Shown one piece after another: positions 20,848-30,833 of a DNA stretch of 64,000 nt. Position 1 is the stretch's first letter. Each line of letters starts with the position of its first letter. The stretch comes from Hetaerina americana. Its lineage: Eukaryota; Arthropoda; Insecta; Odonata; Calopterygidae. Where the stretch lies: contig JAKTNV010000169.1 in NCBI GenBank assembly GCA_022747635.1, forward strand, positions 340,501 to 404,500, given 5' to 3'. The notes beneath the pieces were generated by a model. The model saw only the letters and a list, made by a program, of their open reading frames with translations, had not been told where the DNA came from and did not search any database. A program made the translations under genes and the position numbers.

Positions 20848-20919
20848 GCCTTGACTGGGATTCAAACCCAGATCCCGCAATATCCGGTTGAGTGCTTTAG
20901 CCACTTAAGCTACCGAGGC
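20848..20919 (-). tRNA. tRNA-like sequence (probably a pseudogene or SINE head)
   Basis: On the minus strand the 72 nt can fold into a cloverleaf: acceptor arms GCCTCGG and CAAGGC-side with one mismatch, a 4-bp D stem (GCTT/AAGC) and a clean T arm (CTGGG, loop TTTGAAT, CCCAG). The anticodon stem has a mismatch and the base before the anticodon is C, not U. Pol III A-box (20901-20912) and B-box (20858-20868) matches are present. I judge it a tRNA-derived repeat, not a working tRNA. Confidence 0.5.
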
Positions 20920-20990
20920 GTCCTCTTAAACTCTGAAATTTTGGGGCTTTTAAGGGAACAACAGCACTCGACCGGATATTGAGGGATCTG

Positions 20991-21001
20991 GGTTCGAATC
21001 C
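20991..21001 (+). promoter_or_regulatory. Perfect Pol III B-box in the inverted half
   Basis: GGTTCGAATCC matches the tRNA B-box consensus exactly. It lies in the partial plus-strand tRNA-like copy (20964-21012), which lacks an A-box. Confidence 0.55.
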
Positions 21002-21113
21002 CAGTCAAGGCGAATGATTTTTACACTCTGAAATTGTTGCATTGAAATGCACATTAGCGGATGACTCCGTTAAAAGTTACTGTTGCGGCATCTCCCGCAG
21101 TTTCTTTGGAATT

Positions 21114-21418
21114 CATAAAATCAAGGCCTAGAAGACCGTCATAGTTCGTTTCCCCCAAATCCACTACTAAGATGTCATGGGGATATAATTTATGATCAAT
21201 CAAAAACTGCACGAACTCTGTCCGATGATTGGCAATTGATGACCTGACGCGCTTCGCACCCGAGAATTGTAATCAGAATTCCTTAATATGCCAAAAGGAA
21301 ATTTTTTACTATCAATGATGGTAACTGCTGCTCTCGTTTCCACTAGAAAATTGTTATCTTTCCTAAAATTATTAACTACTATTGTCCATCCTGTTTCTTG
21401 CGAACCCTTCTGTCTCAA
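21114..21418 (-). pseudogene. G2 aspartic protease, N-terminal part
   Basis: Minus-strand frame includes FLVETRAAVTIIDSKKFPFG and RVRSASGHQLPIIGQ. G3 and G4 have DTGAAV at the active site; here it reads ETRAAV, so both the catalytic Asp and the Gly are lost. The protease would mature gag-pol polyproteins. Confidence 0.75.
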
Positions 21419-21469
21419 TCAAGTTTGTTGGATTACGAACCAACACAAACCTACCAATCTCTTCCTTCA

Positions 21470-22083
21470 CCCAATTAAAATTGCACAAGAAGTCTACCTT
21501 GAATTCTTCGCTGTTTCTGAATCAATCTCGCCCCATGACTCGCGTAGCCTACGGGCGACATGGCGCAATCTGGTTGGAAATTCTGCGACGCTCTCCAGCG
21601 GTTTTTGTACGCAAGTGTTAAATATTTTTTCTAACATGATTGGAGATGCCTTTAGTGAAAACCTCCTTTTGAGATTAATGAAAAAGTCCGCGTATGAACC
21701 TAATATGTGATGACTTGCAGAGACCAAATCCGCGGCGGTTCCTCCAAGCCGAAGTTGAGCGACTCCTAAGGTCTGTGCTTCATTCCAACTACTAAGATGA
21801 CTTAAAATACAACGCTTTCCAAAAATTTGCCAACCCCAATCTCGACTTCCCCGCTAAACGTTGGAATTAAATGAATCTGGCTGCCAATAGCGGCGGTTTG
21901 CGCTGCTTCTCCGCAACCATTTTGCGGACTCGCGCTACTTCCCGGCTGTTCTAACACATTAACCAAAGGTGTCAAGTTGAGTGCACTGCCGAATTTCAAT
22001 CCATTTGCGGTTTCTTGATAATCGAGAAAAGGGTTAGGGTTCCCCAGTCTATGAGGGTTAAGGCCATCCATTGCGAAATTCAA
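21470..22083 (-). pseudogene. G2 gag (capsid region)
   Basis: Two frames: 22083-21802 (N-terminal, includes IHLIPTFSGEVEIGVGKFLE) and 21727-21494 (FSLKASPIMLEKIFNTCVQK, then ESVAEFPTRLRHVARRLRE). The same blocks occur in G3 gag (IYLIPSFNGDGD and LESVNEYSSRLRELGRKLR). The nucleocapsid CCHC part seems deleted before the protease. Gag forms the particle core. Confidence 0.75.
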
Positions 22084-22409
22084 ACCAATGCTATTTACAT
22101 TAAAATTTCACTGCGCTTAATTAATTTATTTTTTCATACTCCGAGTGTATCCGATACCCATGGTGGGCGCTGAATGGGCTAATTGATGGTTCCTAATGAA
22201 GTGACGCTTAGTTTAATTGCGCGCAGAGAATCGCGATGAGGTTATAGCACGTGTCTTAAAATAATAATTCGTTAGGTCAGCACAGATTAGCATATCCCAC
22301 CTGTCCGAGAAAATACGGAACTTCCGATTTAAAGAGGTACACGGGCACATGATAATCTATGAGACACTGTCGCATACACTGAATAAATCACTAGTCCAAC
22401 CGTGCAACC

Positions 22410-22424
22410 CCTCACCTGACACCA
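22410..22424 (-). promoter_or_regulatory. G2 primer binding site, tRNA-Leu type
   Basis: Minus strand reads TGGTGTCAGGTGAGG directly inside the LTR end. TGGTGTCAGG is complementary to the 3' end of animal tRNA-Leu including CCA. G3 has the same site at 43411-43434. Confidence 0.65.
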
Positions 22425-22645
22425 ATATATCGCAAGAGGGGTTTCTATAAGCGACACAAAGGGTATCGGGGAAGGTTAGAGTAACTACACCGAGTATTAC
22501 CAAAGCAGCCGTATAATACCCAACATCAGTCATAATGCACCATTTACATAAGTATAAGCAAATTATGGATGGCTAGACCCTCGGTAAACCAACGCGAGTA
22601 CGGACAGAATTAAAATGGCAGAAAATTACCTGGGACGGGGTAAAT

Positions 22646-22858
22646 GCAGGGTGGACGCGGTCACGAAACACATAACCTAGGCAGAGCCCTCTTCCGTCGG
22701 AAAAGAAGGGAATATGGCAGGGTGGACGCGGTCACGACACGCATAACCTAGGCGGAGCCCTCGTCCGTCGGAAAGGAAGGGAGTATTGCAGGGTGGACGA
22801 GGTCAAACGAACTTAACCTAGGTTGAGCCCTCGTCCGAAGTTGAGTCAGGAATATGAC
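22646..22858. repeat. Three 71-bp tandem repeats in the G2 LTR
   Basis: Units start at 22646, 22717 and 22788, each beginning GCAGGGTGGACG, with about 85-90% similarity between the first two and less in the third. They lie downstream of the TATA box in the transcribed part. Confidence 0.85.
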
Positions 22859-22952
22859 ACACTGTCGACACAAGCGCAACATAGCCGAAGCATCGTGCCC
22901 TACCGGTCACCGCCAGATAACCAACTGACTGCTTTTTGCCCGGCGACCAGGG

Positions 22953-22960
22953 CTTTTATA
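22953..22960 (-). promoter_or_regulatory. TATA box of the G2 LTR
   Basis: TATAAAAG on the minus strand, followed by a G/C-containing stretch as in LTR core promoters. Confidence 0.55.
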
Positions 22961-23249
22961 CCCAATTTAGGATTCAGGGGAGGAATACTTTTGAAACGTT
23001 GTCTTTGGTCACGTGGGACATTCGGAGGAGCCAGGGAAGGAGTACCATGTCGCATACTTGCGACAATAGATATTAATTTTTTCAAAGTTACCATCTAGAA
23101 TTTCGTTCAAGTATAATGAGCTCTGTTGTTTGAAATATTAATTAATCTGACTTCTAATGATTTGAACCGAATAGAAATAATTTTAAAATCAAATATTTTC
23201 TCAAACAACATTGTTTTACTATTTTTACATTATAAACGAATATATTAAG

Positions 23250-23920
23250 AGCAAATAACTCTAAAGAGCATACTGTATTTCATTAATGAAATAAGACTGG
23301 ATCCGAACTCCAATTTGAAACCTTTCGTTCTTCACTTCTTTGTTACTATTGCCATGGTGACGTCGTCACCAAATGTTCAAACCAAACAAACTTAATTCTC
23401 AAGTAATGTATTAGATTGTTCTGTCACATTTTAAATTTCACATATCGCTAATGCCTTTGAGCATACTGTGCTTACCTTTAGAAATACACAATACACGTTC
23501 ATTAAGGCTATATAGTATTCATTCTCAGATTCAGAACGCACAAATTATTTGATTGCATTGTGAATTAATGGGTGACATTAAAGGATCAACCGTAGCCAAA
23601 AGTTGTATTGCACTGTTTGGAAGAATACATCTCCTCTTTGAGGTGAACTGTCTCATTGTCTTTTTTAAGGTTATTTATGTGTATTTGAACTTCTTCCTAT
23701 TTACGCCACACATGGAAAGAATGGACTGGTGATATCTTTTATGAAACATATCCCTTTTAAATTCTGGAAAACACCTAATTACATTCACGACAAGATTACC
23801 AGCTGCTGAGATAGTTGTCTTTTAATTTGTTCTGATGATAAATTCTGCTTGAATTGACTGGAGTATCAATCTAAGCGTAGAAAATATATCAAAGTAGTTG
23901 AAGATGTAACTGAGGGGTAC
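23250..23920. repeat. Anonymous repeat X1, diverged copy
   Basis: Shares several blocks, in the same order, with 2180-2690, but with many differences and an internal length change (23400-23700 is mostly unmatched). 23091-23249 shows nothing recognisable. Confidence 0.55.
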
Positions 23921-23929
23921 ATTGCATAT

Positions 23930-24170
23930 GATATAACATGTGAGGGTGGAAGGCCTTCAGTAGAACCAAATCCTTGATCCTCTATGTAAGTTACAATTTC
24001 CCAAGTATATTCCACCTACAGAGAAGAAGGAAAAGCTTTGTAGGATGTGTGCAGTTTGTTGTGCCAAAAGGGATGGAACAAGCAAAAAGATTGGAAAAGA
24101 AGCGAGGTGCCATTTCCAAGCATGTCACAGCCGCTAAACACAGACATGTGATTTTATGAACGGGAGGAGA
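23930..24170 (+). pseudogene. Probable piggyBac-like transposase C-terminal cysteine-rich remnant
   Basis: One plus-strand frame reads IPPTEKKEKLCRMCAVCCAK then RDGTSKKIGKEARCHFQACH. piggyBac transposases end in a Cys/His domain preceded by a PPT-like stretch and containing CxVC, KRK-T and C..C spacing; this is similar but degraded and short. No terminal repeats or catalytic Asp blocks are visible nearby, so the call is tentative. Confidence 0.4.
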
Positions 24171-24799
24171 TTTTCGTGTGTTTTAAAAATATGGTTAAAA
24201 GAATTCATAAATCATGCCTTCTGTTTCCACGTCATATCATTTTAATCGCCAGGTTGTTTCGTCATCCTGTTTTTCAACAGGAATTAATAATTCTAAATCG
24301 TCGATGACTTCATTTGCGTGTGACTGATCCTGAGCAACTTTCATTTGCCACTGTGTTTGTAATTCAAATTTCGAAAATTATGAAGAAATGTTGCTGTTTC
24401 TCTCGCTATTAATACCAAAACATTCTATCTAGAGATAATTTAATTAGAATGAGCCAATTGCGACATGCCATACATCTTCAATCGTTTTCTCTCTGAATAT
24501 TTTGATTATGTTGATTAAATCGTAAACAATTTCTTTGACTTTTTCCACGTTTTTTCATTGGTCGTTGTTGATGCGAAAGAAGAATGGGGGTCCTGCTACC
24601 GACCGACCAATCGATGCTTATGGACTGTGCCGTTAGCTGCATCTTATACCAATATCCAGCTATGCTGATCAATGGTCGTAGGATATAAGTGGTTTATGGG
24701 CGAAGTTAAGCTAGTGAGTATATTTTATTGCAGTTTGTGACAGTATTATATTTGAAGATTATGACAGCCCATTTATGCTTGCTTTAGCACAATTGTATC
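24171..24799. other. No gene seen
   Basis: AT-rich sequence without a domain-bearing frame. The end toward 24800 is probably the 3' untranslated part of J1-c. Confidence 0.45.
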
Positions 24800-25353
24800 T
24801 GATATGGGGATTATCAGGGTAATCTCATAAAGGTTTTAATAATGGGTTACCAGTATTTCCTATTTCTTGTTGAAATGACGTGGCTATGTCGCTTAGATAT
24901 GTTGGAAGGTCCGGTATTTTTAGATCCGTGTGAATATCTGAGTTTCTTACAAACCAGGCGTCGTTGGCAAGGGTTCGTAGAGTATTATTTTGGAAGCATG
25001 TCATTTTCTTCAATTTGGTTGCGGTCATATAACCCCAGGCTGGGTAGCCTTCAGATAGGTCGTATCATAGATTTAAATAACAGTACCTTGGTGAGGAGAC
25101 GGAGGGGAATGGTGCGTTTTCTGAGGGGATAGAATAAGAAAGCGGCTGAATTGGCCTTGTTGAGTACATATTGAGTGTGTGCTTGCCAAGTGAGTTTACT
25201 CTCCATTTGTACACCAAGAAATTTAGCTGATGATGCCTGGAGGATTATTTCCCTGCCATAGTGGATAGCAGTGATGATAGGATTCTTCCATTTTCTTGCG
25301 TAGTTTACGTTTACGCATTTTGTGGTGTTAATGGTTAGTTTCCAATCGGTCAT
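24795..25353 (-). pseudogene. J1-c ORF2 C-terminal region
   Basis: Frames 25353-25051 and 25028-24825 read LTINTTKCVNVNYARKWKNP, SSAKFLGVQMESKLTWQAHT, PLRLLTKVLLFKSMIRPI, then FQNNTLRTLANDAWFVRN and IGNTGNPLLKPL. These parallel the J2 C-terminus block by block. A TGA after NPLLKPL lies where J2 has Trp in LWSYD, so translation probably once ran on to about 24795. Confidence 0.8.
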
Positions 25354-25361
25354 CCACTCTG

Positions 25362-26210
25362 CTATGCTCTTAAGGTGTTCTTGGACATTTGTTGCGGCAT
25401 GATTTGGGTCAAAGGAAGTTGACGCTCTAGCTGAGTCATCCGCATGGAGGTAGCTTTTGGGTCGGAGGGGAGGTCGTTAATGTAGAGGTTAAATAGGACG
25501 GGTGACAAAATTGATCCTTGAAGAAAGCCTGCGGATATGGACTGGGTAGTTGATTTGGCATTGTTAAGGGCTAGAAAGAATGTGCGGTTTGAAAGGAAGG
25601 AGGGGATGGTCTTATTTAGGTATACTGATATGTCGGTTTTAAGCAGTTTATGTATTAAACCAGTTCGCCAGAACTTGTCAAAAGCTCTTTGGAAATCAAG
25701 GAAGACTACTTGGGTGTGCTTGTGGATGTGGAAGCCGAAAGTGATCAGTTCAACCAATCTTGTTATTTGCTGAGTCATGGAATGGCGACGGCGGAAGCCA
25801 GTTTGCTCAGGTCTGATCAAGTCTAGGGCCGAGATCTCTTCTTGTAGCCTGTTTAAGATGCATATTTCTAGAAATTTGCCCATGCAGGGGAGCAGGCCAC
25901 TGGGTCTATAGTTCAGGATATAAGAAGGATATTTATCGGGTTTTGGAAGGAGTATTATCTTAGCCGTTTTCAATGCCTTTGGGAAGTACGATTGGGAAAG
26001 ACAGGCGTTGAGGATAGAGAGTAGGTGTTTGATAAAAGATTTAGGAAGGTTTTTCAGGTGAAGGTAGGAGATTTGATCGGGTCCCAGTGATGACTTTGTT
26101 TTGGAGTGGGACATAATGAAGTAAAGTCCTTGAGGAGTAATTTCCAGGAATATGTGGAATGGGCCAAGTGACAGGCCATAGACACTGATCAACGCTTCTG
26201 AATCCAACAA
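25362..26210 (-). pseudogene. J1-c reverse transcriptase core
   Basis: A 282-codon frame, close to that at 5219-6064: GPDQISYLHLKNL, LLPCMGKFLEICIL, PEQTGFRRRHS, VFLDFQRAFDKFW, GSILSPVLFNLYINDLPS. As in J1-b, the catalytic ADD block near 25440 is in another frame, so the frameshift is shared by both copies and is probably ancestral to them. Confidence 0.85.
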
Positions 26211-26721
26211 GTATGTATTATTGTTTTTAAAAATGCATTCGAAGGAGTCGGCAGAGGTATTTGCTTTGTCGCTGTCATCGTATAGTGCTCTCCCATTATG
26301 TGGTATTGGCGGGGTTGGTACCTTTTTCCTTTGCGGACAGTGGGCTAGGGTCCATACCGAATTATCCTTATGTGAGAGTGAACTTATTTTCTCATGCCAA
26401 GTTTTTTCCCAATGTTTTCTAGTTTTGGATGTTACAAGGTTTCAAAGTGCACAGAAGCCGATTTTATCTTGGCGGAGATTAGTGCGTTGCCAGAGGGCTC
26501 TGGCCTTGTTTCTAAGTTAAATTAGGCGCAAAATATCCTGAGGTAGTGTGGCACCAGCGATGGAGGCCGGAGAAGGAGGGTAGAGAGAGCGATGAATGAT
26601 TTTGGTTAAGGTGCTTGTTAAATCTTGAGCAGCTTTCTCTATGCTGTCTGGAGTGCTAGCAGGAGATGGGACAAGGTAAATGGCCAAGCAGTTTTCTTTA
26701 AATAGTTTCCAGTTAACTCTT

Positions 26722-27003
26722 CTAGTTGGTTCTGGTTGTATGAAGGAGGGTAGGAACGCAGTAAAATATGGGGCAGTGGTCCGAGGCTGAGTTATCTAGG
26801 TTAAGGATTTGGAATGCGATATCTGCGGATAATAGAACTACATCCAGGATATCGGAGGAGTTGGGGTGATGATGGAAGTGGGTAGGGAAAGGCGGTGAGT
26901 GAATTGCGATATTTTTTATAAATAGGAGCTTATGAAGGGCTCGCCTTTTTGTTGTAGTGGTTTTTCCAGCTTTTGTTTTTTGTTTTTTATATAATTTATT
27001 CAC
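26722..27003 (-). pseudogene. J1-c endonuclease remnant
   Basis: Reads YKKQKTKAGKTTTTKRRALH, then SSDILDVVLL and SASDHCPIFY. The SDH block is kept but the catalytic N-terminal part is deleted as in J1-a/b. Confidence 0.7.
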
Positions 27004-27148
27004 TAATAGAATTTTAAGGAAGTTGTTGTTTATTTTTGAATTAGCACCATTTACAAGTTGAAGAAGGGCTGGTATAAGGTCATTGGTTATGATAATAATA
27101 GGGGTTTTATTGTCAGTAGGAGAGAGAAGTTTCGTAATTATGCATGCC

Positions 27149-27700
27149 CTAGACGACCATTTGAGGCGGGGATATATGGAGAGAAGTGAAGATAGATTTT
27201 ATTTTCAGTTCCCTGCAAACGTTTTTCATTAGTTCCGAAGTGAAGTTTGCATCTTTTTCTGCCAGTAAATATTTAAGCACACCGTGACGGCAAATTATGT
27301 GCTCGGAAAAAAAATTCTGCTTCTGTTTTGGCCGATTGATCTGGAATCGTAAAGGCTTCATGATATCTTGTGAAATAATCTTGGCGAGTTAAATGACATC
27401 GGTTAATTCGGAGGGATAGGGGTAGTGGTCCAACAATATCCAAAACTAATTTCTAAATTGGGTAGGCGGCTTCAACCAGTGGCTGTAATGGAATATTTTT
27501 CACGCGTAATTTGCTCTTTTGGCATTCGATGCAATGCTGAACGTACTGGAGGGTGTCCGAATAACAGCCTTTCCAGCTGAAGTGTCGCTGGACGATTTTC
27601 ACCATTTTCTCGATTCCGCGATGATTCCTGATAGGGGATTATCGTGGCAACGAGTCAAAATGAATTTCCGCATATTTTTGGGTGCACATATTATAAAATT
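27149..27700 (-). pseudogene. G4 integrase fragment (Gypsy)
   Basis: Minus strand shows, across frames, a C..C zinc end, LDIVGPL, a YFTRY block, and EKDANFTSELMKNVCRELKI then IKSIFTS. G3 has LDIIGPL, YLTRYPEA and GANFTSQLM at the same places. The second catalytic Asp block is altered (EKDANFTS). Frameshifts and a junction with J1-c at about 27146 end it. Integrase would insert the DNA copy. Confidence 0.75.
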
Positions 27701-27812
27701 TGGTTCAATCTTCGAAGGGTCAACTTTCTATAGCAAATTTTCCTCATCGTAAAAGTAGCCGGGCTAATGGGAACTCCTTGAACCCGTCCCATCGCTATTC
27801 TCCACGAGTCAT

Positions 27813-28240
27813 TCAGTTTATGAAACAGTGTTGCACCGTGTCGGCCTCTTCGCAGGGTACTAATGGGGGATTCTCGCACGAAATGAAATCTTCTTCCTCA
27901 CCTTTACTGCAAATAGATTCTAAAGACATCATGTGGTCAGGTTCAAATTTAATGGTCTTGTTCTCAAAATAAATCAAGCTACGATACTTTTTCATAAAAT
28001 CCAAGCCAAATATGCCTTCATTGAGTGTGTCCCCTAGATTTATTACTAAAGCATCATGAGGGTAAACACGATTGTCTATACAGAGAGGTACGCGACTCTT
28101 ACCGTTTGTCATCAATACATGACCTGAGGCGCTTCTCACTCACGCGCGGTCGTACGGGGCAATACCTAATGTATCTAAAAGGAACACTCTTTCGTGAAGT
28201 ATCGTGACCGCCGCGCCTGTGTCTACAAGGAAGTGACGTA
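27813..28240 (-). pseudogene. G4 aspartic protease
   Basis: The active site DTGAAVT is on the minus strand near 28200-28225. After a stop at about 28140 the frame continues SASGHVLMTNGKSRVPLCID, PHDALVI and GIFGLDFMKKYRSL, the Gypsy protease order seen in G3. An acidic tail follows. RT and RNase H, expected next, are missing: integrase follows within about 100 bp. Confidence 0.75.
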
Positions 28241-28763
28241 ATTTTCCTATAATCTGCACGCTAATCGTCATTCCTTTCACTGGAGTGATGGATAGGATGA
28301 GGTCTTCCCCAACCCGCTGGTCGGGGTCATCCCGTTTCCCGAGGCCATTCGGTTTGAGCGCTCTGGTAAATTAATTGGAAGGTGGCCAACTTCCTTACAT
28401 ATTCCGATGCATAGCGGGGGACAGTCTCGGGAAATGTCTCCTTGCTCCGCAGTTAAAACAAGCTCGAGTTTTAGAGCGACAATCGCGAGCTATGTGGCCC
28501 GCGCACCCACAGGAAAAGCATTTTGCAGCGTATCCGGTAGAGCTCAAGAGCACCACAAAAGACGAGATTCCTACATAATGAGCGCGCTTTATGTCCAAAC
28601 CCAGGGGGGACGGGGAATTAACGTTTCTTTCTATATCGGACAGGGATACGGTGGGTACGTCATGAGTATCTAATTTTCCGATCGACTTTATGAGGTGCTC
28701 AAGGTTGGCGTCGTTACTTGCCAGGTTCAGGTATCGGTCATCAATAACAGTTTCAATTATCAT
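28241..28763 (-). pseudogene. G4 gag nucleocapsid with CCHC knuckles
   Basis: The 122-codon frame 28763-28395 contains CFSCGCAGHIARDC and CFNCGARRHF. The first is a good CCHC zinc knuckle; the second has lost its final positions. G3 has two similar knuckles (CNYCKKVGHIARYC, CYNCGEGSHVSKDF). The capsid part of gag is absent; instead the sequence abuts the end of an envelope-like gene at about 28753-28763. Confidence 0.75.
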
Positions 28764-29930
28764 TGGCAGTGGAAATATTTGTTTGCAAGGAAGTTCTTAC
28801 ACTGTGGAATTCAGTTAAGGCGGGTATGTAATTTACTTTATCGCTGGCCGAACACCCAGATGCAAGAGTAAGGGTGCCTTGCTTACTGGTGGATAACTTG
28901 GAGTATTTTTGAGGGCAGTCGATAGTTAATTCGGTGACGTTACTGAGGCTAAAGCGCCACGTTCCAGGCGTTTCGCCCTCGATAAACATTGAATATGGAG
29001 ACTGAGCTAATCCTATCTGGCAGTTCTGCTTTATGAGTTTTGTTTTCCGGAGAAAAATGGCAATGTTACAGGAGCGGGAGTTAGGAGTTAGTATTGGGTA
29101 AGCCTGAGGACACACGATCATGCTTTCAGTTCTACATTGCTGTGAGTAGTCGTAGGGTAAGAGTACAAAGTTGCTCTGTTCCGTTGAGACGGCCAGATAA
29201 GGCGAGTCAGGCTGTATGAGGACAGATTTATTCCCACCATCGGTGGTCGGGAAAGGTAGCGCTCGCAACACCTTGAAATTCATTCCCTTTTGCGTCAACG
29301 GCAGTATTATGAGTAATTTGATGTCGCCCATCCGCCGGATCACTCTCACGCTAGCAATGTCGTACATGATCGCGATTTTGTGGTCCAGATCGCGGGGGAG
29401 CGACCAATCGGGCAGCAGCGCTCCGGAAATACTTTTCAGGATACCCTGGAACTGGCTGGGAGGGAGTAGGGAAGGTATGGACTTCCCAGCCTCGGCGAGT
29501 CGCACTTTAGCCTTGACAAGGTCTATCTCATGTTGCAGTTCAGCGATGTGGCGAGTGAGGGCAATAAAAGCGGTATGGCTGTAGCTGAAGACTTTAAAAG
29601 CGTATTTTGTTGAAGCTATAGTCTCAGTATATGATTTGATACTCTTTTCTATATATTTTTTTTGCATGAGTTCTAGGGCTTTCCCTGTCGAAGAAATCAT
29701 GTCTTTTAAGTGTATTGGATGCGTTTGACAGAAATGTATATCGCGCATTTAGGGCATGCTCGGTGCGAATGGATAAACCTTCTATTTTCTTATCTAATGT
29801 TTGTATCTGATGGTCGGTCGCCGTGCCTGTAAAGTAATGCAGTCCGTAACCGACCACGTCAAACAATCCTCTGCCCTTACGAGTTGCTTCGGTGGCTCCA
29901 ATTAACATTTCTAATTGCCTTTCCAAATTG
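28753..29930 (-). pseudogene. Envelope-like glycoprotein, main part (insect errantivirus/baculovirus F type)
   Basis: Frames 29926-29624 and 29748-28753 overlap and form one coding region with a frameshift near 29690. It includes a basic RKGR followed by GLFDVVGYGLHYF, which looks like a furin-type cleavage site with a fusion-peptide-like segment, then a helical region, and many Cys (CPQAYPILTPNSRSC). Env-bearing Gypsy elements have such genes after integrase. The C-terminal membrane anchor is not seen because the frame ends at the junction with gag. The assignment is from motif pattern only. Confidence 0.6.
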
Positions 29931-30063
29931 TTTAAGTTGAACCGTACACTTTGTTAGATATAGCAAATCATATTAGAAAAGAGATGTTAGCAAAGTGAAA
30001 AAATATGCTCGCGTTTGGTTGTGCTGTTAATTTTAAATCAATCTCATGGAATTGGGTGCTCTG

Positions 30064-30243
30064 TCATTTAACTATGTCCACTGCAGCTGTTAGCTGAGGT
30101 ACGTGAAGGCCTATGTTCACTATCCATTCACTCACTATGAAGTATAATTGTCCTTTCGGGACGAAAAGTAGACCAGAGGTGTTTGCTCCACTCAACAGTC
30201 CTATTGTCACTAGACACACATTCTGTACGGTAAGGAGGTCCAT
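30064..30243 (-). pseudogene. Envelope-like gene, N-terminal signal part
   Basis: From an ATG at about 30243 the frame begins MDLLTVQNVCLVTIGLLSG, a hydrophobic signal-peptide-like stretch, and ends at a stop at 30064 after VPQLTAAVDIVK. It precedes the main envelope part on the same strand with about 130 bp of broken frame between them. Confidence 0.5.
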
Positions 30244-30305
30244 GGTTTCTATAAGGAGGAAATTAAAGGTTAGATTAGAATATATAGTTAATGCGGTCGC
30301 AGAGC

Positions 30306-30833
30306 TCACATGGCGATCTCGCGATCTCCTTTATTTTGTTGGATTAATTGTCTTTTCCGTCTTTTATTGAGAATATGTCGCCTACGCTTATGCTCTTTCC
30401 GCGACGGGGGGTATTCCCTCCTTTTTTCAATTTCGGCTGGGGGACGAGGCGCTGAATCTTCCAATGTTAAATTTGAAACTGCAGTTTTGAACACAATGGG
30501 GAGGGGGGGCAAGTTGGAGTTTGTGAAGTATTCACCGGCTTCCACGACAGCGGTTGGTGGACTGCTTTGTCCGTCGAAGGGTGAGGAGGCAGGAGAGGAA
30601 TCCCCTCCTCTCTCTTCGTTGGGCGGGATCTCCGGTGTTGAGAGACTGCGACCCGGCGTGGGTGGCGGTCCATCCGCCTGGGCTGGAGGCGAAAACGGTG
30701 GGGTTTCATCCACCAGGAGTAGTTTCTTCCCTGGGTTGGTGACGCTGGAGCTAGACCCTCTCCATCTCCTGCGTAATACATTGGCTGGCTGCGTTGCCCT
30801 TCCCCATGCTGTAGATACCGGAAGGCACTCCAA
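30306..30833 (-). CDS. Proline-rich frame between integrase and envelope
   Basis: A 175-codon frame, Pro- and Ser-rich (PPFSPPAQADGPPPTPGRS), ending in a very basic stretch (RKEHKRRRHILNKRRKRQ). No known domain is recognised. It lies where an integrase tail or a separate env leader would be. The overlapping plus-strand frame (30310-30984) is likely its shadow. A 75-bp direct repeat (30648-30722 and 30878-30952) lies partly within it. Confidence 0.4.
   Translation of the reverse strand: MECLPVSTAWGRATQPANVLRRRWRGSSSSVTNPGKKLLLVDETPPFSPPAQADGPPPTPGRSLSTPEIPPNEERGGDSSPASSPFDGQSSPPTAVVEAGEYFTNSNLPPLPIVFKTAVSNLTLEDSAPRPPAEIEKRREYPPSRKEHKRRRHILNKRRKRQLIQQNKGDREIAM

Larger units (their letters stand above)
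20821..21113 (-). mobile_element. Palindromic tRNA-like insertion with 14-bp target duplication
   Basis: The insertion is flanked by exact copies of CATAAAATCAAGGC (20807-20820 and 21114-21127), and removing it restores a continuous Gypsy protease block like that of G3. It contains 77-bp inverted arms (20819-20895 and 20964-21040; about four mismatches). The left half is a tRNA-like sequence on the minus strand and the right half a partial plus-strand copy. The end near 21069-21105 is shared with 17605-17643. A TSD of this length points to LINE-assisted insertion, as for SINEs. Confidence 0.75.
19985..23090 (-). mobile_element. G2: Ty3/Gypsy element, 5' part only
   Basis: Minus strand order: LTR (about 23090-22425), primer site, leader, gag, protease and a linker ending at 19985. 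RT, RNase H, integrase and the 3' LTR are absent. Gag and protease resemble those of G3 and G4, so all three are related lineages. A 293-bp tRNA-like element interrupts the protease. Confidence 0.8.
22425..23090 (-). repeat. G2 5' LTR (approximate limits)
   Basis: The primer site marks the inner end. A TATA box (TATAAAAG, minus, 22953-22960) marks the promoter, with transcription expected toward lower coordinates. Three 71-bp tandem repeats follow it (22646-22858). The outer limit near 23075-23090 is a guess from a TGTCGCAAG start; no second LTR remains to confirm it. Confidence 0.55.
24800..27145 (-). mobile_element. J1-c: Jockey-like LINE, the copy with the most complete 3' part
   Basis: Minus strand: ORF1 end (27145 to about 27045), ORF2 endonuclease with the same internal deletion as J1-a and J1-b, linker, RT (26210-25362), and C-terminal region (25353-24825). 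It lies outside the large duplication, so it is an independent locus. The 5' side joins Gypsy integrase at about 27146. Confidence 0.8.

Noticed and set aside
20848..20919. Functional tRNA gene
   Set aside because: Mismatched anticodon stem, no U before the anticodon and location inside a palindromic insertion argue for a tRNA-derived repeat.
22646..22858. CRISPR-like array
   Set aside because: The three units are contiguous 71-bp tandem repeats without spacers, inside an LTR of a eukaryotic element.
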